From Nitrospira sp. (GTDB taxonomy: Bacteria > Nitrospirota > Nitrospiria > Nitrospirales > Nitrospiraceae): a stretch of 17,265 nucleotides of DNA. Both the position numbers and the translations under genes were made by a program. Below, piece by piece: positions 1-8,025 of this stretch (position 1 is its first letter; each line of letters opens with the position of its first letter). Below the pieces are notes generated by a model. It saw only the letters and a list, made by a program, of their open reading frames with translations, was not told the DNA's origin and ran no database searches. Location of the stretch: assembly GCA_025361385.1 (NCBI GenBank), contig JANYAJ010000365.1, forward strand, positions 1-17,265, in the 5' to 3' direction.

Positions 1-140
1 GGGCCTTCTGAGGCCGCGCGTTGCGCGAGCAAAAGAGGCTAACGGGCTACCCCCTTCCCCCTCCTACACCGGGCGGGGTGCGAGAACGGACGGGCTGGTC
101 AGCGACAGGACCCGCCGCTCTTGGACTTTTCTGGATAATA

Positions 141-176
141 AAAAGGCCCGCCTGGCATGAACCAGGCGGGCCTTTT
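141..176 (-). terminator. Intrinsic terminator downstream of the ahcY remnant
   Basis: A perfect 15-bp inverted repeat (141-155 and 162-176) encloses a 6-nt loop; its core is GGCCCGCCTGG / CCAGGCGGGCC. Read on the minus strand it ends in CCTTTTTATTAT, a good U-tract, and it begins about 20 nt after the ahcY stop codon. The A-run on the other side gives a T-run on the plus strand too, so it may work in both directions. Confidence 0.85.
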
Positions 177-196
177 ACTTTCTCTGGACTAGCTTG

Positions 197-914
<718 letters not shown>

Positions 915-1232
915 CGTCCCGCCCGACTCTTCACCGAAGCGCTATACGGCGTTTCTTCATTTCCAGGCCAGGCCAAGCCTCGGCAGGTCCCCGCGCCTCC
1001 GTGACTTTAGCACCCGCCAGCGTCCACCACCTGCGGCGACAGAAAATTCAGAATGCCCCTCTTTTCTAATCCCCAATCTGTGTGCTGAACGGCGAACAAA
1101 CGCAACGGGTCACTTCGAGATCACGGGTGCGACGGAGTAGCCGACGGTCTTCGCCCTGGCGCGACGATTGTCGGCGGTTTGGAGCCCGCGGATGAACTGG
1201 CAGACGAACGAGGAACTAAGACGTGCGTCTCC
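915..1232. other. Intergenic stretch without a recognised gene
   Basis: This 318-bp stretch lies between the ahcY breakpoint and the stop codon of the DUF928 gene. Open frames crossing it are short and show no family I recognise. No clear hairpin with a T-run follows the DUF928 stop, so the end of the long operon is not defined here. It may hold remnants of the missing ahcY neighbourhood. Confidence 0.5.
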
Positions 1233-1997
1233 TTACTGACCACGGTGACTCAGGTCGAAGTTGGCGATCTCCGTGAGTCCCACTTGCTGGAGTAGGCCGG
1301 CCCGTTGTGTTCGAAGCGAGGGCTCCGACGGATTGTGCTCGATCTCATCGGAGAGAATGGCGATGGCATCGTACCAGTGGCCTGCTTCGGCCAGGTAATG
1401 CGCCTCGCCTGGCCGGCCATCCTGTAAGGATGGCATCGTCTCTGCACCTACAGGGTCCGTTCGCTCGATCGTCGCACCCGCGAGAATGTCACGCGATCGG
1501 CGTTTTGAATCGGATACCAGCGACACAAACCAGCGGTACTGTTTGCCCAGAACGAGCCGCACGCCGAAGTCCGCCAAGCGGACCCGATGAATCCCCGCGT
1601 CGAAAGAAGGAGCCAGAGTCTGCTCAATAACGGGTTTGGCCTGGTCGTCGCTCAGGGTAAACACGATGGAAGTCGAAATCGGTTTCGACAGGTACCAGTA
1701 GAGATCCGGCTGTTCTTTTCCGGTTAAGGCCGTATGGTTTGGGGCGAGCACCGAGAGCGTGAACGTCTGGTCGCCGCCCCTGGTTCCGCCACCGACTCGC
1801 CCGCCTGGCGCGCCACGGACGGGTGGTCTGTAGATGGGAACGGCAATGGGAGTGACGGGATTCTTAGACTGCTCGATTGCAGGTGCCTGGTTCGGTGAGG
1901 GCGGGACAGACTCTGCCCGAACACCAGGCGGCACGATCATGCCGATAACCAGCGCAGATAAGAACAGGGGGATGGATCTGTGCGTTGTACGTGTCAT
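1233..1997 (-). CDS. Secreted DUF928 domain protein, last gene of the TPS operon
   Basis: This is a 254-residue protein with an N-terminal signal peptide (positive residues, then hydrophobic residues about 9-26, likely cleavage after VRA near residue 28), so it should act in the periplasm or envelope. Residues about 64-180 match DUF928 as known from cyanobacteria: a GGRVGGGTRG start, then VLAPN, a DLYWYLSKP strand, and GKQYRWFVSLV. The last 60 residues (GEAHYLAEAGHWYDAIAILSDEIEHNP) look like one TPR-type helix pair. DUF928 has no established function. The start is supported by GGGAGGT six nt upstream. The gene follows the cyclase stop by 31 bp and is probably co-transcribed with it. In cyanobacteria DUF928 genes often sit beside CHAT, CHASE2 and TPS genes, which supports a shared role here. 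Confidence 0.8.
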   Translation of the reverse strand: MTRTTHRSIPLFLSALVIGMIVPPGVRAESVPPSPNQAPAIEQSKNPVTPIAVPIYRPPVRGAPGGRVGGGTRGGDQTFTLSVLAPNHTALTGKEQPDLYWYLSKPISTSIVFTLSDDQAKPVIEQTLAPSFDAGIHRVRLADFGVRLVLGKQYRWFVSLVSDSKRRSRDILAGATIERTDPVGAETMPSLQDGRPGEAHYLAEAGHWYDAIAILSDEIEHNPSEPSLRTQRAGLLQQVGLTEIANFDLSHRGQ

Positions 1998-2028
1998 GAT
2001 ATGACCTCCCTGAATGTCATCACAGCAC

Positions 2029-3975
2029 TTATGGACCGAGGCCCTGTCGACCGATGAGCTGAAAGACAGCCACCTTCTGTTCCTTGCCTTTTAACAGCAC
2101 GTCACCGACCCGTCGGATGTCATAGGAGTCAGGTTGCAGGAGCCTGACCGTCGATTCTCCCAGAAGAATCCGGCAGGGGCTTTCCTCAGGATTCGGCTCC
2201 CACGCGTCTTTGTTATAACTTTCCAGCCGCGCCGCAATGTTCACCGTGTCGCCGATCGTGGTGTACTTCAAACGAGCTTGGCTTCCCAGACTACCGGCGA
2301 CGGCGGGGCCGGTGTACAGGCCTAGGCGCATCCGCGCCGCGGGCTGCCCATCCATTTGCCACTGCTGGTTGAGCGTGCGCATGGCCTCTTCGATCGCCAG
2401 AGCGCAGTCCACGGCATGGCGGGCATCACTCGCGATCTCGGCTTCCGAACTTCTTCGCACCGGGACGCCGAAGTTGGCTTTGATCGCATCGCCGAAGTAG
2501 TCGTCCACCACCCCGCCATGGCGCATAATAATTTCCACCATGCTCTCGAGACAGCTGTTCGTCCAGTCCATGAGCTGCTGAGGGTCCAGTTTCTCAGACG
2601 CAGGTGTGAAGCCTTCGAGATCCGTGAACAGCACCGTAATCGTCAGCAACTGGGAGCGGGGCCGGCCCCCATCCCAGAAATGTTCGCGCTGCCGCCAAAT
2701 CGTGTCGGCAACCTCAGGAGACACATGTCGGGAAAACAGGTGCATCAACTGGCTATGCTCGCGGGCCTCTTTGCTGGCAATGGTCGCTGTGAGGAGCGCC
2801 GCCGTCATGATGGAAGCCATGGTGGGAGGGACCAGCGGGAGCCACCAGGCGCTGAAGAATGCTAGTGTGTACAGGGCAGCGAGAAGCGCCAGACTGCCGA
2901 TCGCGAGCAGAGAGAAGCGATAGGTGGACCGGCTGAGGGTGCCGATGATACCTCCCAGTATTCCCCAGAACACTGTCCAGATCCACTCCGCCCTCTCGCT
3001 GATCGCCTGTCTCGGCGGTCTCCCTCCAAAAGCGGCCCTCAAGAGTTGGTTCGTGGCATAGGCATGCAGCATTACTCCGTACATACCCTTGCCGGCCGCC
3101 CCCAATCCTGCGCTGTAGGGCGTATGGAAGAGATCGGGAACGCTTTCCGCCGTGACTCCGATGAGCACGATCTTGTCTCGGAACAACTCGGGGGCGAGCC
3201 GCCCAGACAACAGATCGTTCACTGAGTAGGTGGGCACCGGCGAGAGCTTCTGGCCGAAGTCCAATAGAAATTGATACCCCCGTGCATCCACGCCGACATA
3301 GCCCCCGTCGTTACCGTCCAACGGACGGAAGGTGGCGGCCCCGAGTTGCAAATAGTCAGGGTGAGTCGAGTCCGGTCGAGGGAGGATGCTGTCTTTCGCG
3401 AGAGACTTGAGTGCGAGGCGCAAGGGGAAGGAGTAGGCATTCTCGCCGCCATCGTCCAAGAAAAGCAGGCCGCGCCGAACGATGCCGTCGCGATCGACGA
3501 GCAAATCGTTAAACCCGACCTGATCGGTTTCCTTGAGCTCCGGCAGTGACGGCACACTGGCCAGGGTATCACTGCCGAACTTCATCACCATCACAATGTT
3601 GGCGTTCGCCAACACAGTCCTAGTGAACTGCTCATGCCCAGGAGGAACAGGAAAATTCCGGTAGATGTCGACCCCAATGACACGTGGTTGATACTCCAGA
3701 AGAGTGGCCAGGAGGCGTTGCAGGACTTCATCCGACAACGGCCAGCTCCCAAGCCTCTGGATATCCTCCTCGGTGATCCCCACCACCACGGTGGGTGAGG
3801 CACGCTCGTCTGGCGTCGGCTGGAGCTGCAACGCAACGTCATAGGCTCCCAGTTCCCAATGCTCCAGGTACCCGCTCTGTTGAAGTCCAAGCACGATTCC
3901 CGCTACCAGCATCCCCACGAGGACACTGAGGCTGGGCGGTGAGGTCAGGAATGTATGCAGCCGTCGTATCATCAC
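2029..3975 (-). CDS. CHASE2-containing class III adenylate/guanylate cyclase
   Basis: This membrane protein of 648 residues should convert ATP or GTP to a cyclic nucleotide in response to an extracytoplasmic cue. It has an N-terminal membrane helix (about 17-36), a periplasmic CHASE2 sensor (about 40-320, with VVVGITEEDIQRLGSWP and FRDKIVLIGVTAESVPDLFHTP), three membrane helices (about 328-346, 352-373, 376-400), and a C-terminal class III catalytic domain (about 440-645). Metal-binding aspartates are D452 (FTDLEGFT) and D496 (YFGDAIKANFG). The transition-state segment YTTIGDTVNIAARLE is intact. The lysine normally four residues before the second metal aspartate is Asp492, so substrate preference or activity may differ. 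The frame opens with GTG at 3975 directly followed by ATG at 3972; either may be used. No strong ribosome binding site is visible, and the CHAT stop codon lies 9 bp upstream, which suggests translational coupling. Confidence 0.9.
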   Translation of the reverse strand: MMIRRLHTFLTSPPSLSVLVGMLVAGIVLGLQQSGYLEHWELGAYDVALQLQPTPDERASPTVVVGITEEDIQRLGSWPLSDEVLQRLLATLLEYQPRVIGVDIYRNFPVPPGHEQFTRTVLANANIVMVMKFGSDTLASVPSLPELKETDQVGFNDLLVDRDGIVRRGLLFLDDGGENAYSFPLRLALKSLAKDSILPRPDSTHPDYLQLGAATFRPLDGNDGGYVGVDARGYQFLLDFGQKLSPVPTYSVNDLLSGRLAPELFRDKIVLIGVTAESVPDLFHTPYSAGLGAAGKGMYGVMLHAYATNQLLRAAFGGRPPRQAISERAEWIWTVFWGILGGIIGTLSRSTYRFSLLAIGSLALLAALYTLAFFSAWWLPLVPPTMASIMTAALLTATIASKEAREHSQLMHLFSRHVSPEVADTIWRQREHFWDGGRPRSQLLTITVLFTDLEGFTPASEKLDPQQLMDWTNSCLESMVEIIMRHGGVVDDYFGDAIKANFGVPVRRSSEAEIASDARHAVDCALAIEEAMRTLNQQWQMDGQPAARMRLGLYTGPAVAGSLGSQARLKYTTIGDTVNIAARLESYNKDAWEPNPEESPCRILLGESTVRLLQPDSYDIRRVGDVLLKGKEQKVAVFQLIGRQGLGP

Positions 3976-3984
3976 CGTCTCATG

Positions 3985-6288
3985 CTAGAGCCAATTGTTG
4001 AGGAGCAGAAACGGGGCCCAATAGGCCGGATGTTGGTACATGGGATGGTCCAACAACTTGAGCTGCGCTTGTTGTAGCGCCGTCGCTTTGGACAGTAACG
4101 GATCTTGCAGATGCCGGTAGAATTCCCCGACCAGCTGCGAGGAGGACTCGTCGCTGATCGACCAGAGCGTCGCGAGCGCGCTCCGAGCGCCGGCTTTGAT
4201 CGCGATACCGGCCAGGCCCAGCGCCGCCCGGTCATCCCCTTCGGCCGTATCGCAGGCACTGAGCGTCAGCAACTCGAGCGGTTCGTCCCGATAGCGCATC
4301 CGCCCCACAAACCGATCCAATCGATCCATAGTCAGCTTGTCATCATAGGCGAGCAGGAAGCTTTTGCGCGCATCGTTCTCGAATTGTCCATGGGAGGCGA
4401 TATGGACGAGCGAAAACGGTTGCTCCTTCAGCTCACTCTCAACCCGTGGAACGAGGAAGTCTTCGTTAAGGAGCAGATTGCCGCCGAACAGCTGGTTCAC
4501 CGCGCGGACTTCCTCGGCGACGTGGGGGAGTGCCGCGTAGCCCTGCACCGCTTCAGCAAGACCGATCGAGAGGGCCCGGATCGCTTGGCGTTTCAGCGGA
4601 CGAGAATCGGTGAGCGTCAATCCAGGGGTAGTGGCCACGGCGTAGCGTTGAATGAGGAACCCGGTGCCGTCGTGCAGTGCCGCCATCGGAATCGTCCGCA
4701 AGGCTCCATCCGGCACGAACACCAGCGTGTGAGGTCTCGTTGTCCCCCAGCGCGCTTCAAGCGGCCGGATGAGCCAGTCATAGAGTTGCTGGGCATGCGA
4801 TAGGTATTCGTTCGTGGTCCGTTTCTCCAGAAAGTGGCGCAGGAGGCGGATCTCGTCGGTCACGCGATCAGCGCCGACCGGTACCGCCACGCGCTGCAGT
4901 CCGCCTGGAAGACTGACGAGCAACTCGAGGCGATCGGGGAGCAGAATCGGATAGATGATCGCTGCCGTTGGGGCCACCTGTTCGAGGCTCGCAATCCTGG
5001 AGTGGGCCGCATCCACGCATTCGTCGCCGAAATAATTGCGCAGTTCATCGACTTTCAAGAGTTCGATAGTGTCGCGTGCTTCGCGCAAGGCCGGTTCCAT
5101 GTCCGCCGCCGCCCCGGAGGCGGCCCGTTGAAGCAGGAGATCGGCCAGCTCGTAGTAGAGCCCGCCCACTGCCTGTCTAAATGGAACCGACGCAGGACCG
5201 GAGGAGGCCAGCAGCTCCGCGCGCACTGATCGCAGCACGAACGCTCCCCGGCGGTAGGCCTCAATCGCCTCATTCGGTTGCCCAAGCTTCACGAAGAGCT
5301 GGCCGGCCTGCCAATGCCACCGATACAGCGCTTCCGGCGCCACGGCCTGTTGAGCGGACAAGACGGCGCGGCGCGTCAAGTCCAACGCTTCCTGGTACCG
5401 TTGTTCGGTTTCGTAGAGTCGGCCGAGATAGGCCCAGGCGTACGATGTCGCGCGGTGATCGTCGATGGACTCACTGGTGTCGGCTGCGCTCTGATAGGCG
5501 GTAAAGGACGTCTTCATCAACTCGGCATGCTGGAGCGGTAGGGAGGAACGTAGCTTGTCATAGGTCAAGCCGATAGTAATAAGACCATAGGCACGGTCGT
5601 GAGATGGGGGGGTTGAGTCAAGATCGGCCAGGGCCTGGTCGAGTTGATTCTTGGCCTCAAGAAATTGAGAGAGCCCCATGAGCGCGGTGGCTTGGTTAAT
5701 ATGCGCGCGGGCCGTCAGCTGCCGGTCAGAAGATGTCGAAGCCGTGGCGATACTCTCCTCGAAGGCCTTGACCGCGTCGGCATGTCGCTGCTGCGCGTAA
5801 TAGAGGTTGCCTAGGTCGTTGAGAATCGTCGCCGTGAGCGCCTGATCCCCAAGTGCGTGAGCCGACTGCAGGGCCTGATTCAGCGACGTGTCGGCCTCCG
5901 ACGTACGGCCGGTTGAAAGGGCAATGGATCCAATGCGCGCCAGAATTCTCGTTTGACGAGTGCGATCACCCGCCTCAGCGGCAAGTCGTTGAGCGGAGAT
6001 GAGATGTTCTCCGGCCTTCGGGTAACGGCCAAGCGCTTGGTAGGCGGTCGCGATGTGCAGATGCGCATCGGCCAGACCGCCTCGGTTGCCCTGCCGCTCG
6101 TGCAAGCCGGCGACCTCTTGCCACTGCACGATGGCTTGCTCGAATGCCCCACGCCGATAGGCGTCTGCGCCGCTCTTGTCCAACGATTCGGCGGCGGGGA
6201 ATTCAGCGGCCAGCGTCGGCGCTACGACGCCGGCCAGGATGACGAGACACGACAGGGCCAGGACATGCCGAAAGCGGATGGTGTTCAT
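3985..6288 (-). CDS. Exported TPR-CHAT domain protein (putative cysteine protease)
   Basis: This 767-residue protein starts with a clear signal peptide (hydrophobic residues about 8-22, then PTLAAEF), which points to the periplasm or beyond. Residues about 35-420 form TPR repeats, for example DAYRRGAFEQAIVQWQEVAG and ILNDLGNLYYAQQRHADAVK. A CHAT domain fills about 490-767, with FVPDGALRTIPMAALHDG near its start. CHAT is a caspase-like cysteine peptidase fold; the catalytic dyad is present as His633 in HIASHGQF and Cys679 in LSACDTAEG. The closing motif AYWAPFLLLNNW is typical of the family. The start is well supported: AAGGAG sits six to seven nt upstream and overlaps the TAA stop of tpsB, leaving a 10-bp gap. 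Many bacterial CHAT proteins are cytoplasmic, so export is notable. The substrate is unknown; TpsA, TpsB or the DUF928 protein are candidates by position only. Confidence 0.9.
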   Translation of the reverse strand: MNTIRFRHVLALSCLVILAGVVAPTLAAEFPAAESLDKSGADAYRRGAFEQAIVQWQEVAGLHERQGNRGGLADAHLHIATAYQALGRYPKAGEHLISAQRLAAEAGDRTRQTRILARIGSIALSTGRTSEADTSLNQALQSAHALGDQALTATILNDLGNLYYAQQRHADAVKAFEESIATASTSSDRQLTARAHINQATALMGLSQFLEAKNQLDQALADLDSTPPSHDRAYGLITIGLTYDKLRSSLPLQHAELMKTSFTAYQSAADTSESIDDHRATSYAWAYLGRLYETEQRYQEALDLTRRAVLSAQQAVAPEALYRWHWQAGQLFVKLGQPNEAIEAYRRGAFVLRSVRAELLASSGPASVPFRQAVGGLYYELADLLLQRAASGAAADMEPALREARDTIELLKVDELRNYFGDECVDAAHSRIASLEQVAPTAAIIYPILLPDRLELLVSLPGGLQRVAVPVGADRVTDEIRLLRHFLEKRTTNEYLSHAQQLYDWLIRPLEARWGTTRPHTLVFVPDGALRTIPMAALHDGTGFLIQRYAVATTPGLTLTDSRPLKRQAIRALSIGLAEAVQGYAALPHVAEEVRAVNQLFGGNLLLNEDFLVPRVESELKEQPFSLVHIASHGQFENDARKSFLLAYDDKLTMDRLDRFVGRMRYRDEPLELLTLSACDTAEGDDRAALGLAGIAIKAGARSALATLWSISDESSSQLVGEFYRHLQDPLLSKATALQQAQLKLLDHPMYQHPAYWAPFLLLNNWL

Positions 6289-6298
6289 GGCAGGCTCC

Positions 6299-7999
6299 TT
6301 AAAAAGCTTGGATCACCAGCTGGAGGTGCACGCCGTGGTCTTGCAGATTCCCTCGTCCCAGTTGGAGGTGATTCAACTGTTGCCCCCAATAGATCTCGAA
6401 CCGGCTCTGCTGCGTGATCGTGGCAATAAGACCGATGCCGGCGCTCGCCAGCATCGTCCGGTCAGTGTCGTCCGGAACGCCGGTATTCCACGACCGGCCA
6501 ACGTCGGCGAAGGGAGCGAGGTGCAGGCGATCGATGCCGTCGGCGGTGGTGAAAATCGGCACACGAAACTCCAATGATGCAAGGAAGCCGTTGTCGCGGA
6601 CGAGCGCGTACTCCCGATAGCCGCGCACGCTATAGCGGCCGCCGACCGCCATCTGTTCCAATGGAAAGAGATGCTCGTTCGACAGTTGCATCGTCGTGCG
6701 GGCGATCATTTGCGTCCGCAACGGCTGAAATTGTCTTACCCACTGCGCGGTGCCCAACCAGGAAAAGAATTGCCCGGTCGCTGACTGCGGCACGGTACTC
6801 CGGCCCGTGGCGCCGAGCGTGCCGATGCCCAATGAAAAACGAGAAAAGGCCGAGATTACTTGCTGAGTCGTTTGATGAGTATATTCCTGAACAACACGCA
6901 AGGCGGACACTTTGAAGACCCCGTTGGTAGCCCCCGCCACGAATTCAAATCCCTGGCCACCCAATGTGCTCTCGTTCTTCTCATGTTCGCCGGTCAGGGA
7001 GATGGCGACCTCGTCCTCCAGGGTACGGTAGAGCGGTTGCCGCAAGCTGAATCCAATGATCTCGGCATCATTCCTGATATCCAAGGCCTTGAACTGAGGA
7101 TCCTGCACGGAGAGAGAGAATTTTCGGTACTGGGCCGTGAAGGTCGTGTCGTATCGGTTCAGAGGAATCTCGTAGCGAGCGCTGATGATCGGATCTACGC
7201 CCTTCGACCGTCCGTACTGAAAGCTCAGACTGTCGCCAAGACCGGTTACGTTCGTGGCCTCGACGGTCCCGAGTCCCTGTTCGGCGCCAACGGTTGGTGA
7301 TTGAAAGTTATTGAACTCGAGACGCGCGTGAAAGATCGACGCTTCCTTCACCTGGACGTTGAGCGTGCTTTCTCCCAGCGCGACGCCGGGCTTGAGCTCG
7401 GCTTTGAGCTGCTCGATGTGGGGATCGCGCTGGAGGAACTGCAGGCGCTCCTGCAAGGCGGTGACGCTCACGGGCTTGGTGACGCCGAGCTCGATGCGGT
7501 CCCGCACGTAGCTGGACCACAAATGCGGATTGCCTTCGACGTCGATACGAGTCAGGGTGCCTTCGATGATCTGCACCGTGAGCATGTCGAACGTCATGGT
7601 CTGATCCGGGATGATCGCGCCGGATGTGACATATCCTTTCTTGACGTACAGCTGCGTGAGTTCGAGACGGAGGGCTTCCATATCCTCCGCCGTCAGTTCG
7701 CGCCCTTTATATCCCTTCGTCACCGCCTCCAGTTCTTGGTCAGTCAGGATGGTATTACCAACCACGTGAATATCATAGATGAACACCCGGATGGGTGGCG
7801 AGGGTTGACGTTTCTCCGGTGCGGGAGGCACCGGAGGGAGGACCGGAACGGGTGGCGGCGGGAGCGGAAGTATTTCCGGGAGCTTGGGCGGCGGCGGCGG
7901 AAAAGGAATCTGGGCCAGAGAGGGTCCCACTCCACTGCCGATTGCCAATAGGCTTGTAAGCACCATCCCGCTCACCAGCATCGTCCATCGCGGCATCAT
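6299..7999 (-). CDS. TpsB-type outer-membrane transporter (ShlB/FhaC/HecB family)
   Basis: This 566-residue protein is the transporter half of a two-partner (type Vb) secretion system and should export the TpsA product encoded 26 bp upstream. A signal peptide ends near residue 30 (GPSLAQ). A strongly proline-rich spacer follows (about 31-70). The first POTRA domain (about 75-150) contains DIHVVGNTILTDQEL and YVKKGYVTSGAIIPDQ, and a second POTRA follows to about 220. The remainder is a 16-stranded beta-barrel with the hallmark VRGY motif at about 457-460, in the loop that folds into the pore. The protein ends in phenylalanine (QLVIQAF), as expected for an outer-membrane beta-signal. GGAAGGAG lies ten nt before the ATG at 7999; a second ATG follows immediately. 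Length is normal for the family and nothing is missing. Confidence 0.93.
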   Translation of the reverse strand: MMPRWTMLVSGMVLTSLLAIGSGVGPSLAQIPFPPPPPKLPEILPLPPPPVPVLPPVPPAPEKRQPSPPIRVFIYDIHVVGNTILTDQELEAVTKGYKGRELTAEDMEALRLELTQLYVKKGYVTSGAIIPDQTMTFDMLTVQIIEGTLTRIDVEGNPHLWSSYVRDRIELGVTKPVSVTALQERLQFLQRDPHIEQLKAELKPGVALGESTLNVQVKEASIFHARLEFNNFQSPTVGAEQGLGTVEATNVTGLGDSLSFQYGRSKGVDPIISARYEIPLNRYDTTFTAQYRKFSLSVQDPQFKALDIRNDAEIIGFSLRQPLYRTLEDEVAISLTGEHEKNESTLGGQGFEFVAGATNGVFKVSALRVVQEYTHQTTQQVISAFSRFSLGIGTLGATGRSTVPQSATGQFFSWLGTAQWVRQFQPLRTQMIARTTMQLSNEHLFPLEQMAVGGRYSVRGYREYALVRDNGFLASLEFRVPIFTTADGIDRLHLAPFADVGRSWNTGVPDDTDRTMLASAGIGLIATITQQSRFEIYWGQQLNHLQLGRGNLQDHGVHLQLVIQAF

Positions 8000-8025
8000 A
8001 CGGTCAGCGCTCCTTCCCCTTCACG

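Noticed and set aside
1140..1226. A short plus-strand coding-like segment (about 28 codons ending near 1226) as a gene remnant
   Set aside because: Too short, no family I recognise, and no start signal.
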